DNA from: Elusimicrobia bacterium UBA5214
Lineage (GTDB): Bacteria; Elusimicrobiota; UBA5214
DNA length: 17,974 nt
Assembly (NCBI GenBank): GCA_002412545.1
Contig: DHVG01000002.1
Coordinates: 204,726-222,699, forward strand
Direction of reading: 5' to 3'
The notes under the pieces were generated by a model. The model ran no database searches. It had not been told where the DNA came from and saw nothing but the letters and a program-made list of their open reading frames with translations. The translations under genes and the position numbers were made by a program. Below, one piece after another: positions 11,779 to 17,969 of this stretch (its first letter is position 1; each line of letters begins with the position of its first letter).

Positions 11779-14006
11779 GAAAAAAATCTTTTATCTGGTT
11801 GTTTTTTCCCTTAATCTTTTTTAAAAGTCTGAACTGTACTTTTTCTGCAGAGATGATGATTTCTACTTCTACTCGTGAATCGTATCTTAATTATTTAGAG
11901 GGTTTGTTTTTAGAAAGAGAGGGCAAAATTTCTGCCGCACTTAACGCTTACAAGAAAAGTTTAGATTACGTTCCGGAGTCAAAATACTTACAACGAGAAG
12001 TTGGTCGTCTTTACCTGCGACTTGGTGAAATTAACCTTGCTCTTGAATTTTTACAAAAATTAGCCAAAGAAGATGAAAAAGATACGGAAACTCTCCTTCT
12101 TTTAGCACAGATTTATTTAGTTCAGAGTAAAACTGAAGAAGTAAATAAGATTTATGAAAAAATACTTACTTATGAACCGTTTAACCGTGAAGCGATACTT
12201 AACTTAGCTAATATTTACAGTAAAGAGGTAATTACCTCAAATGAATTTAAGAAAGCAATTTCTCTCTATGAACAGTATTTAAATATAGAACCTCTCGGTT
12301 ATCAAAATGCAGACATTCTTTTTAAACTGGCTAACCTCTACGAAAAAATAGAAAATAAAGAAAAAGCATTAAACCTTTATCAAGAAATAATTGAAAATTT
12401 TCCTTACCGCGAATTCCTTTTTCTTGCTCATCTTAATCGGGCAAAAATTTATGAAACAACTGGAGAAAAAGAAAAGTCTTTAGCTGAGTATGAACAGACA
12501 TTTGTTTTGGAACCAGAAAATACCACCCTCCTTCTTAAACTTGGTAGTTTGCTTTCTGAGTTAAAGAGAAATGAGGAAGCAAAAAAAATTTTTCTTAAAG
12601 TTATTACCCAAGAACCAAAAAATGTGGAAGCAAATTATTATCTACTTCTTTTGGCTAATGAAGAGAAAAACTGGGATGAAGCAATCAAGTATGCAAAAGT
12701 TATCGCTCAGTTACGAAAAGAAGACCCAAAAATATATTTCCAAATTGGTTACTTTTACACTCTAAAAAAAGAGACAAAAAAGGCAGTAAAAGCACTAAAA
12801 AAAACAGTTGGACTTGAACCGAATAATCCGGACAATTTTTATCTTCTTGGTTTAGCCTATCAGGATTTAAAAAAATACGATTTAGCAGAAAAAGCTTACC
12901 TTCGTGCTTTAGAACTTAAACCTGATAATCCAGAGGTATTGGTGCAACTAGCAATTCTTTATGATTTGCTTAAAGACCAGAAGAAAGCATTAGAATACTT
13001 TCGTCAAGTTCTTTCCTTTGAACCAAAAAATGCGACCGCTTTGAATTATATCGGTTATACCTATGCTGAACAATCTATAAATCTTGACGAAGCCGAAAAT
13101 TTAATTCGTCAGGCGTTAGAAATTGAACCAAAAAATGCGGCTTATCTTGATTCTTTAGGTTGGGTATATTATCAGAAAAAAGATTACCTGAATGCGCTTA
13201 TTCAACTTGAGGAAGCGAGTCAACTTCTTGAAGACCAAGTAATTTTTGAACATCTTGGTGATACTTATCAGGCACTTAATAAAGTAGAAGAAGCAAAAAA
13301 TATTTGGGAAAAAGCATTAAAACTTAACCCGAAGAATAAAAAATTACAGGATAAAATAAAAGAAATCAACCAATATTTACTCGTTCATAGAGATATTCGT
13401 AAATTGCTTAAACGACAAGAAGGAAACCAGCGACAAATATTTAATTTAGTTAGTTTAAGTAAAATTGAAATTGATAGGGAAAAAGTTTCTTTTTCTTTTC
13501 CAGTTTTGTTTTATTACCGGATACCGAAATCAATGAGGATTGATTTTCTCGGCACTTTTTCTTTACCGCAGGCAAGTATCATTGTTGAAGATAATTTATA
13601 TAAATTTCTGCCAGGATTACCATTTAGCCAGGAAACAATTTCTGAGAATGAAATACTGACCGCTACAAGAATTTTACAGGATTGGTTGAATGGTGAATTG
13701 TATGCAGAGATTGCTGGTCGCGAGACAAAAGTAAAAAAAAGTTGGTCTTATTATCGTTTTTATAATCAAGAGAAAGAAGCAAAAATTGAAAAGAAAAACG
13801 GACTTCTTTGTTCTTATTCTTTTGAGGAAGAGAACATTTCCAAAGTCAACCTTGAGTTTAATTCTTATTTTCTTCTTGATGGACTTTGGTTTCCGAAAAA
13901 AATTAAGATAAGTTTCCCAACAAAAAAATTGTCAATTTCTTTATTCCTTGAAGAGCCACAGATTAACCAGAAATTAGATGAAAAAATTTTTTCTTTACCC
14001 CGTTAG
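11775..14006 (+). CDS. Exported TPR protein with a LolB-like C-terminal domain
   Basis: The 743-residue protein starts at GTG, overlapping the rimI stop. A signal peptide (about 1-25, KKSFIWLFFPLIFF...TFSA) directs export. The C at position 21 is not in a proper lipobox. Residues about 35-530 are tandem tetratricopeptide repeats in 34-residue steps, such as AEKAYLRALELKPDNPEVL and AKNIWEKALKLNPKNKKL, a likely protein-interaction solenoid. Residues about 535-743 are different, a beta-rich domain (KVSFSFPVLFYYRIPKSMRIDFLG, ASIIVEDNLYKFLPG, LDGLWFPKKIKISFP) resembling LolA/LolB or DUF4292 lipoprotein-carrier folds. In gammaproteobacteria lolB directly precedes ispE, and ispE follows here too. 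A role in outer-membrane lipoprotein handling is inference. Confidence 0.8.
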   Translation: MRKKSFIWLFFPLIFFKSLNCTFSAEMMISTSTRESYLNYLEGLFLEREGKISAALNAYKKSLDYVPESKYLQREVGRLYLRLGEINLALEFLQKLAKEDEKDTETLLLLAQIYLVQSKTEEVNKIYEKILTYEPFNREAILNLANIYSKEVITSNEFKKAISLYEQYLNIEPLGYQNADILFKLANLYEKIENKEKALNLYQEIIENFPYREFLFLAHLNRAKIYETTGEKEKSLAEYEQTFVLEPENTTLLLKLGSLLSELKRNEEAKKIFLKVITQEPKNVEANYYLLLLANEEKNWDEAIKYAKVIAQLRKEDPKIYFQIGYFYTLKKETKKAVKALKKTVGLEPNNPDNFYLLGLAYQDLKKYDLAEKAYLRALELKPDNPEVLVQLAILYDLLKDQKKALEYFRQVLSFEPKNATALNYIGYTYAEQSINLDEAENLIRQALEIEPKNAAYLDSLGWVYYQKKDYLNALIQLEEASQLLEDQVIFEHLGDTYQALNKVEEAKNIWEKALKLNPKNKKLQDKIKEINQYLLVHRDIRKLLKRQEGNQRQIFNLVSLSKIEIDREKVSFSFPVLFYYRIPKSMRIDFLGTFSLPQASIIVEDNLYKFLPGLPFSQETISENEILTATRILQDWLNGELYAEIAGRETKVKKSWSYYRFYNQEKEAKIEKKNGLLCSYSFEEENISKVNLEFNSYFLLDGLWFPKKIKISFPTKKLSISLFLEEPQINQKLDEKIFSLPR

Positions 14007-14011
14007 AAATA

Positions 14012-14959
14012 ATGAAATATTTAGCACCGGCAAAAGTTAATCTTTACTTAGAAATACTTGGTAGACGTGCTGATAGTTATCACCGTATTCAAACCGTAAT
14101 GCAAACGGTTAGTTTATACGATGAGTTAGAAATAGAACCTTTACCGAAAGGAATAAAATTTGTCTCCGCCCATCCTCTCCTGAATAAAAATAATCTTATT
14201 TTACAGGCAGTTAATCTTTTACAAAAATTCAACAAAAAGAAAAAAGGAATAAAAATTATTCTTAAAAAAAACATACCTCTTGCCAGTGGTTTAGGTGGGG
14301 GTTCAAGTGACGCGGGTTGTATCCTTAATCTGCTTAATCAAATTTGGGAATTAAATTTATCTAAAGATGTTCTTTTTTCTTTAGCAAAAAAAATTGGTGC
14401 CGATGTACCTTTTTTTCTGCAAGGGGGTTATGCTTATGCACAAGGAATTGGTGAAAATATTTCTTCTTACTCATTTTTACCAAATTATTGGTTAGTTTTA
14501 GTTAATCCCGGATTAATGCTTCAGAGTAAAGAGATTTATGCTCAATATGACCGTTTAAAATTGACAAAAAGAACAAATTTTAATAAAATGAAAACCGCTA
14601 AATTTTTTTGGCAGAATCTTTCTACTGCACAAGAAATTGCCAAGAATCTTTTTAATCGTCTTGAAGATGTAGTTTTACCTGGATTTCCGGAAATTGCCAA
14701 AATAAAAGAAATTTTAATTTCTTTTGGTGCACTTGGCAGTTTAATGTCCGGTTCCGGTTCAACGGTTTTTGGAATTGTTGAAAGTGAAAAAAAAGGTAAA
14801 GAAATTCTCAAAAAATTGAGAAAGTATCCTTGGCGGACTTGGTTAGTTAAAACGGTTGGGGAGTCGCCAAGCGGTAAGGCACGGGACTTTGTCGGTAGAC
14901 CATGCCTGCACCTGCCTGCACCTGTGAAGCCTGCACAGGTATCGCAGGCACAGGTGTGA
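14012..14959 (+). CDS. ispE: 4-diphosphocytidyl-2-C-methyl-D-erythritol kinase, extended C-terminus
   Basis: IspE phosphorylates CDP-methylerythritol in the non-mevalonate isoprenoid pathway. Signatures in order are LAPAKVNLYLEILGRRADSYH (4-24), VMQTVSLYD (29-37), the GHMP ATP-binding loop PLASGLGGGSSDAG (89-102), KKIGADVPFFLQGGYAYAQGIGE (126-148, catalytic D131), and LMSGSGSTVFGIV (244-256). A normal IspE would end near residue 282 (RTWLVKTV). The further 33 residues are not IspE-like. They read through the 5' half of a tRNA-Gln gene (from 14857) and then a CCTGCA/ACAGGT repeat, ending where a duplicated 32-bp unit brings in TGA. The catalytic part looks intact, so activity is likely. It is the last gene of the plus-strand run. 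Confidence 0.93.
   Translation: MKYLAPAKVNLYLEILGRRADSYHRIQTVMQTVSLYDELEIEPLPKGIKFVSAHPLLNKNNLILQAVNLLQKFNKKKKGIKIILKKNIPLASGLGGGSSDAGCILNLLNQIWELNLSKDVLFSLAKKIGADVPFFLQGGYAYAQGIGENISSYSFLPNYWLVLVNPGLMLQSKEIYAQYDRLKLTKRTNFNKMKTAKFFWQNLSTAQEIAKNLFNRLEDVVLPGFPEIAKIKEILISFGALGSLMSGSGSTVFGIVESEKKGKEILKKLRKYPWRTWLVKTVGESPSGKARDFVGRPCLHLPAPVKPAQVSQAQV
14857..14893 (+). pseudogene. 5' half of tRNA-Gln(TTG), 3' half missing
   Basis: The sequence fits a bacterial tRNA-Gln position by position. It has acceptor strand TGGGGAG (14857-14863), TC at positions 8-9, D-stem GCC/GGC around AAGCGGTAA (14866-14880), A26, anticodon stem CGGGA (14882-14886), and loop C-T-TTG with anticodon TTG at 14889-14891. It closely resembles E. 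coli tRNA-Gln as I remember it. Position 37 onward diverges. There is no matching 3' anticodon strand (TCCCG), T-arm (GGTTCGAATCC) or acceptor (CTCCCCA) here or elsewhere downstream in the window. The half gene lies in frame within the extended ispE C-terminus. Confidence 0.85.
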
Positions 14960-14987
14960 AGCCTGCACAGGTGTCGCAGGCACAGGT
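14924..14987 (+). repeat. Tandem duplication of a 32-bp palindromic unit
   Basis: Units 14924-14955 and 14956-14987 are identical except for one base (GTATCG against GTGTCG). Each begins GTGAAGCCTGCACAGGT and ends GCAGGCACAGGT. With preceding CCTGCACCTG words they form potential hairpins with ACAGGT/ACCTGT arms. Because 32 is not divisible by three, the second copy shifts the ispE frame and creates its TGA stop. Confidence 0.88.
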
Positions 14988-15066
14988 GACCTATCGGGAA
15001 GCGAAAGAAGAGGAAACAAAAAATCCGACTGAAAAGGGAATTTCCGACGAGAAAAAGGAGAAATAG
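14956..15066 (+). pseudogene. Orphaned charged C-terminal reading frame after ispE
   Basis: Starting in the second 32-bp unit this frame reads VKPAQVSQAQV, the same residues as the ispE end. It then reads TYREAKEEETKNPTEKGISDEKKEK and stops at TAG (15064-15066). With a single repeat copy it would be the direct continuation of ispE. The Lys/Glu-rich tail resembles the acidic/basic C-terminal tails of ribosomal protein L25/CTC (rplY), which in many bacteria lies a little downstream of ispE and tRNA-Gln. That identity is only a suggestion, since the tail is low complexity. It has no good independent Shine-Dalgarno. Confidence 0.4.
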
Positions 15067-15159
15067 TATTTATACCAATTTATACCAATTTATGCCATTT
15101 TAGACACCAAATGGACACTTTTTGGACACCAAAAATTTTTAGATTAGGGAGGACTAATT
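15067..15159. promoter_or_regulatory. Repeat-rich leader of the toxin-antitoxin pair
   Basis: The leader holds about 2.5 tandem copies of a 10-mer, ATTTATACCA (about 15069-15094), then three GGACAC/AGACAC words. The last lie in the palindrome TTTTTGGACACCAAAAA (15119-15135). The segment 15116-15138 recurs exactly at 17713-17735. Such direct and inverted repeats just before an antitoxin start could be the autoregulatory operator, which is inference. GGGAGGA lies seven bases before the GTG start. Confidence 0.4.
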
Positions 15160-15423
15160 GTGGCTACAGTAAGAGTTGAATTTCCAGCTGAGGTACTGAA
15201 ACTGGTAAAAGTAGAAAAAAGATATGCTTCAAAAGAATTGCGTAAATTAGTTGCTTTAGAACTTTACCGGGAGAATTTGGTCTCTTTGGGTAAGGCAGCC
15301 GAAATCGCTGGAATGTCAGTTAGTGAGTTTATGGAATTCTCGGCAAAAAGAAGCGTGCCTCTACACTATACATTAGAAGACCTGAAAGAAGATTTAAAAT
15401 GGGCTAAAGAGATAAGGAAATGA
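15160..15423 (+). CDS. UPF0175 family antitoxin-like protein
   Basis: This 87-residue protein has an N-terminal beta-strand start (ATVRVEFPAEVLKLV), then helices with ASKELRKLVALELYRENLVSLGKAAEIAGMSVSEFMEFSAKRSVPLHYTLEDLKEDLKWAK. The SLGKAAEIAGMSVSEFMEFSAKRSVP part is the HTH-like signature of UPF0175 proteins. These commonly pair with PIN-domain DUF3368 toxins and are thought to act as antitoxins. The GTG start has GGGAGGA upstream. Its TGA overlaps the ATG of the PIN gene (ATGA), a typical toxin-antitoxin coupling. It appears intact, unlike its partner. Confidence 0.85.
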   Translation: MATVRVEFPAEVLKLVKVEKRYASKELRKLVALELYRENLVSLGKAAEIAGMSVSEFMEFSAKRSVPLHYTLEDLKEDLKWAKEIRK

Positions 15424-15908
15424 TTGTTATTTCTGATGCCAGTCCCTTGATTTCTTTAGCCAAGATTTAGCATTTGTATATCCTTAAGGAACTATTCGGA
15501 AGAATTTATATTCCCGGAGAAGTTTACGAAGAGGTTGCAATCAAAGGTAAAGGTAAAGTCGGAGCGAGAGAAATCAAGTTCGCTATTTGGATTGAGAAAA
15601 AAGAAATTAAGAATACACAAACTTGCAACCGGTTGATTCGTGAATTTAGTTTAGGTAAAGGTGAAGCAGAAGCGATTGTTTTGGGTAAAGAAATGCATGC
15701 CGACCTTGTGCTTCTTGATGAAGGTAAAGCAAGAGACATAGCAGTTTCTTTGGGCCTTAAAGTGCGAGGGACTTTAGGTATTTTGGCGAGATGGTGTTAT
15801 AGAGAAGGGAGAATTGAAAAATTTCCTTCTTTGGTAGATGAACTGAGAAGGAAAGGAGTTAGATTCAGCAAGCAAATATACGAAGAAATAAAAGGAAGCT
15901 TTAAGTAA
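15420..15908 (+). pseudogene. PIN-domain (DUF3368) toxin interrupted by in-frame TAG
   Basis: From ATG at 15420 the frame reads MIVISDASPLISLAKI. It then hits TAG at codon 17 (15468-15470) and continues without a break as HLYILKELFGRIYIPGEVYEEV through to a normal TAA. Apart from the stop, the 162-codon frame is a full-length DUF3368 PIN ribonuclease. The first catalytic Asp is D6, and EVYEEV and KGEAEAIVLGKEMHADLVLLDEGKARDIA carry further acidic residues. TAG is a normal stop elsewhere in the window (thiL and the TPR gene end with it), so recoding is unlikely. Translation restarting at TTG (15474) would lack D6 and the first strand. The toxin is therefore probably inactive, a recent loss since the rest is preserved. 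Confidence 0.85.
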
Positions 15909-15924
15909 TTTAGTTCTTTGGGAA
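15907..15924 (+). repeat. 18-bp direct repeat, copy 1
   Basis: The sequence aatttagttctttgggaa starts just before the end of the PIN pseudogene and recurs exactly at 17675-17692. Copy 1 lies immediately before a terminator. Copy 2 lies in the leader of the DUF5678 gene. Confidence 0.75.
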
Positions 15925-15933
15925 AGAAGAATT

Positions 15934-15972
15934 AACCGCTGATGTTTAAAAGAGGTCAGCGGTTTTTTGTTT
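15934..15972 (+). terminator. Rho-independent terminator after the toxin pseudogene
   Basis: AACCGCTGA (15934-15942) and TCAGCGGTT (15956-15964) form a perfect 9-bp stem with a 13-nt loop, followed by TTTTTTGTTTT. It resembles the terminator at 17596 in the stem words AACCGCT and AGCGGTT. It isolates the toxin-antitoxin pair from the FecR gene. Confidence 0.88.
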
Positions 15973-16020
15973 TGGCATCAGGCAAGGAAAAGGGAAAGAG
16001 ACAGAAATTTATAATTAGGT

Positions 16021-16049
16021 TTGATGGCGTAGATTTTTTTTAGTATAAT
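16021..16049 (+). promoter_or_regulatory. Promoter of the TPR-FecR gene
   Basis: TTGATG (16021-16026) and TATAAT (16044-16049) are 17 bp apart, with a TAG just before the -10. The spacing to the start codon is about 25 bp, with GGGAGA as Shine-Dalgarno. The match is good for a sigma-70-type promoter. Confidence 0.7.
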
Positions 16050-16073
16050 TTAAAGGTAGTTTTTGGGAGAGTG

Positions 16074-17510
16074 ATGAGGGTAATGTTAATTTCTTTGATT
16101 ATACCCATTTCCATTGCCAGACATTTTTCACGAAGGACAGTTAGATTAATTCTTGGTTTGCTTGTAGTATTTGGTTTATTTATTCCACTACCACGAGTTT
16201 ATGGTGAATTTGCGGAAGGAGTTAAAAAATATACTGCTGGTGACTATGAAGGAGCAATACCTTACTTTGAAGATACTTTGAAGGAAAATAAGGAAAACGA
16301 ATTAGCAAGGGCCTACCTGTTGCGTTCACTACTTACGATGTGGGAAAGATACCAGCGAGAAAAAAAATATGAGAAGGCGCTAGGCTATCTTCACAAGGCA
16401 AATAAATACTTTCCTGATGACCCTCAGATTAAAGAACTTTACACAACCATATTGAAGAAAGCAGTGGTGAAGGAGACCCCTTTGCCACCTGAATTGAAAG
16501 TAAAACTTAAGGCCTTGGCAGGAACTCTTATGCGTGTAAAAGGTGAGATATATGTCCAAGCAAAAAAGGAAAATATCTGGATTCGCGCTGAAGTTAATGC
16601 TCCAGTTTATCCGCTTGACAGAATTAAAACGGGTAAGGATTCCGAATGTGAAGTTATCTTTGATGACGGTACTGCTTTAAGAATTGAGGCAAATTCTCAA
16701 GTTGTGCTTGAGAGTGTTGTGGCTGACGATACACATAACTTGAAAAGATTTGATATCGGCGTAGAAGCAGGTAGAATTCTTTCCAATCTGGAAAAATTTG
16801 TTCGCCCGGAGTCTAAATTTGACATTCGTACACCGGCCTGTATAGTAGCGGTTCGTGGAACGGAATTTGCCACCGAGGTAGCAAAGGATAAGACGACCGA
16901 AATTGCAGTATTTAAAGGAGCGGTCGTTGTTGCTGGTTTGTTGGCCCCGGGTGGAGAAGCACTTGGTGTCTCGGTGGAAAAAGATAAGCAAACGGTAGTT
17001 AAACCGGGTGAAGAGCCGGTTAATCCTTTTGACCTGAGTAAGAAATTTATTGACTATAAAACGGGGGTTGTTCTCGTTTTTGAAGAGTCGGTCAGTTCAT
17101 CGCGTAAGGAATTAGATAAAATCTGTCTTCAGAGAGCGGAATGGATAAAAAAGAAACAAGAAAAGGAACAGTTAGAAACTCTAAAAAAAGTGGAAAACTT
17201 AGACTTGTTACTCAATCCAGTAGCAATAGAAAAACTTGCATTGAGCACAGAACAGTTAAAACCGCTTAAAGAATTGAAACAAGTTTTGGAGAAAGATATA
17301 AAGAGTAAACGGGCTCAACTGAGACAAGCCGAAGCGGAACTGAAAGTTCTTCTTGCCGCTGAAGAAGTGGATTTGCCGAAAGTTAAAGAAAAATTAGACG
17401 AAATTGCTGGCATTCGTTCTGGTTTACGCTTTATGGAAGTTGCAATGTTTGAAAGAGCTAAAGCGTTGCTTACCGTTGAACAGAAAATGAAATTGAAAGA
17501 ATTACGGTAA
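16074..17510 (+). CDS. Secreted TPR, FecR and Spy/CpxP-like fusion protein
   Basis: The frame opens at GTG 16071. I favour the adjacent ATG (16074), with GGGAG five bases upstream. Counting from the GTG there are 479 residues. A signal peptide (hydrophobic core about 26-40, likely cut after VYG at 45) is followed by a short TPR-like helical region (46-130, AGDYEGAIPYFEDTLKEN, YEKALGYLHKANKYFPDDP). A FecR domain (about 150-290) shows VKGEIYVQ, LDRIKTGKDSECEVIFDDGTALRIEANSQV, and TPACIVAVRGTEFATEV. The C-terminus (about 385-479) is all-helical with two LTxEQ-like words (ALSTEQ, LLTVEQKMKLKELR), resembling Spy/CpxP/ZraP periplasmic chaperones. No sigma factor or FecA-type receptor is adjacent, so a classic FecR signalling role is doubtful; envelope sensing or scaffolding is more likely. 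The gene has its own promoter and terminator. Confidence 0.82.
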   Translation: MRVMLISLIIPISIARHFSRRTVRLILGLLVVFGLFIPLPRVYGEFAEGVKKYTAGDYEGAIPYFEDTLKENKENELARAYLLRSLLTMWERYQREKKYEKALGYLHKANKYFPDDPQIKELYTTILKKAVVKETPLPPELKVKLKALAGTLMRVKGEIYVQAKKENIWIRAEVNAPVYPLDRIKTGKDSECEVIFDDGTALRIEANSQVVLESVVADDTHNLKRFDIGVEAGRILSNLEKFVRPESKFDIRTPACIVAVRGTEFATEVAKDKTTEIAVFKGAVVVAGLLAPGGEALGVSVEKDKQTVVKPGEEPVNPFDLSKKFIDYKTGVVLVFEESVSSSRKELDKICLQRAEWIKKKQEKEQLETLKKVENLDLLLNPVAIEKLALSTEQLKPLKELKQVLEKDIKSKRAQLRQAEAELKVLLAAEEVDLPKVKEKLDEIAGIRSGLRFMEVAMFERAKALLTVEQKMKLKELR

Positions 17511-17595
17511 TGATGCGTGTTATGTGTGTGATGTAAGTAGGTTTGGTCCTGGTCTCAATTGAGCCGAAAGATACATTGTTGGAAATTAGAAATTT

Positions 17596-17634
17596 AACCG
17601 CTGATTTCTTAAAAGAAGTTAGCGGTTTTTTTAT
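17596..17634 (+). terminator. Rho-independent terminator of the FecR gene
   Basis: The 13-nt arms 17596-17608 and 17615-17627 pair fully, including two G-U pairs. The loop is 6 nt, and TTTTTTT follows. The gap from 17511 to the terminator otherwise holds only GTGT-rich simple sequence and the palindrome CTCAATTGAG. Confidence 0.88.
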
Positions 17635-17644
17635 TTTCTTTGAC

Positions 17645-17673
17645 TTGATTGACTGAAAGTTCTTTACTATAAT
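17645..17673 (+). promoter_or_regulatory. Promoter of the DUF5678 gene
   Basis: TTGATT (17645-17650) and TATAAT (17668-17673) are separated by 17 bp, just after the FecR terminator and about 120 bp before the next ATG. The leader contains the second copies of both direct repeats. Confidence 0.65.
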
Positions 17674-17674
17674 A

Positions 17675-17735
17675 AATTTAGTTCTTTGGGAAGGTTTAGT
17701 TTTTTTGTTCAGCACTTTTTGGACACCAAAAATTT
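17675..17735 (+). repeat. Second copies of the 18-bp and 23-bp direct repeats
   Basis: 17675-17692 repeats 15907-15924 exactly. 17713-17735 repeats 15116-15138 exactly and contains the hairpin TTTTTGGACACCAAAAA (7-bp arms, 3-nt loop). The 23-bp copies bracket the toxin-antitoxin and FecR genes. They could be recombination sites, a dispersed regulatory hairpin, or shared leader elements. Confidence 0.75.
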
Positions 17736-17790
17736 GAGTTGAATTTTTTCAAGAAATTATTTATAATTGACATCCGGAGGTAACAAACAA

Positions 17791-17967
17791 ATGCAAGCAA
17801 TTGACTTGTCTAAAACTTTGCGACCTTATGCTGGTAAGTGGGTTGCAGTGACGAAGGATTATGAGAAAGTAATCGCTAGTGGAAAAACTTTAAAGGAAGC
17901 AAAATCAAAAGCCAAAGATAAAGAAGTCCGTTATACTTATGTTAATCTATTAAGAAGAGGTGATTAA
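17791..17967 (+). CDS. DUF5678 domain small protein
   Basis: From ATG at 17791 (GGAGG ten bases upstream) the product is 58 residues. An in-frame TTG at 17767 lies before the Shine-Dalgarno and is unlikely. The pattern LRPYAGKWVAVTKDYEKVIASGKTLKEAKSKAKDKE fits DUF5678, a small domain with a G-K-W-V-A core, a strand with VIASG, and a helix TLKEAxxKAKxK. Its biochemical role is unknown. It is followed after 2 bp by the start of another gene, with which it is probably translated as a pair. Confidence 0.8.
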   Translation: MQAIDLSKTLRPYAGKWVAVTKDYEKVIASGKTLKEAKSKAKDKEVRYTYVNLLRRGD

Positions 17968-17969
17968 AA

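Noticed and set aside
14857..15066. Group I intron or archaeal-type split tRNA at the tRNA-Gln anticodon loop
   Set aside because: No second exon with T-arm and acceptor 3' strand occurs downstream in the window, and the following 170 bp are palindromic repeats and a coding-like tail, not an intron core.
15468..15470. TAG as a recoded sense codon (pyrrolysine or glutamine)
   Set aside because: TAG ends thiL and the TPR gene at natural family ends, and no other in-frame TAG is seen in the intact genes. A nonsense mutation is simpler.
15474..15908. Independent 144-residue gene starting at TTG 15474
   Set aside because: It begins inside the PIN domain, lacks the first catalytic Asp and has no Shine-Dalgarno; it is the remainder of the interrupted toxin.
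15116..17735. Integron, transposon or prophage bracketed by the 23-bp repeats
   Set aside because: No integrase, transposase or phage gene is present, and the repeats contain a simple hairpin that may be dispersed. Kept only as a repeat finding.
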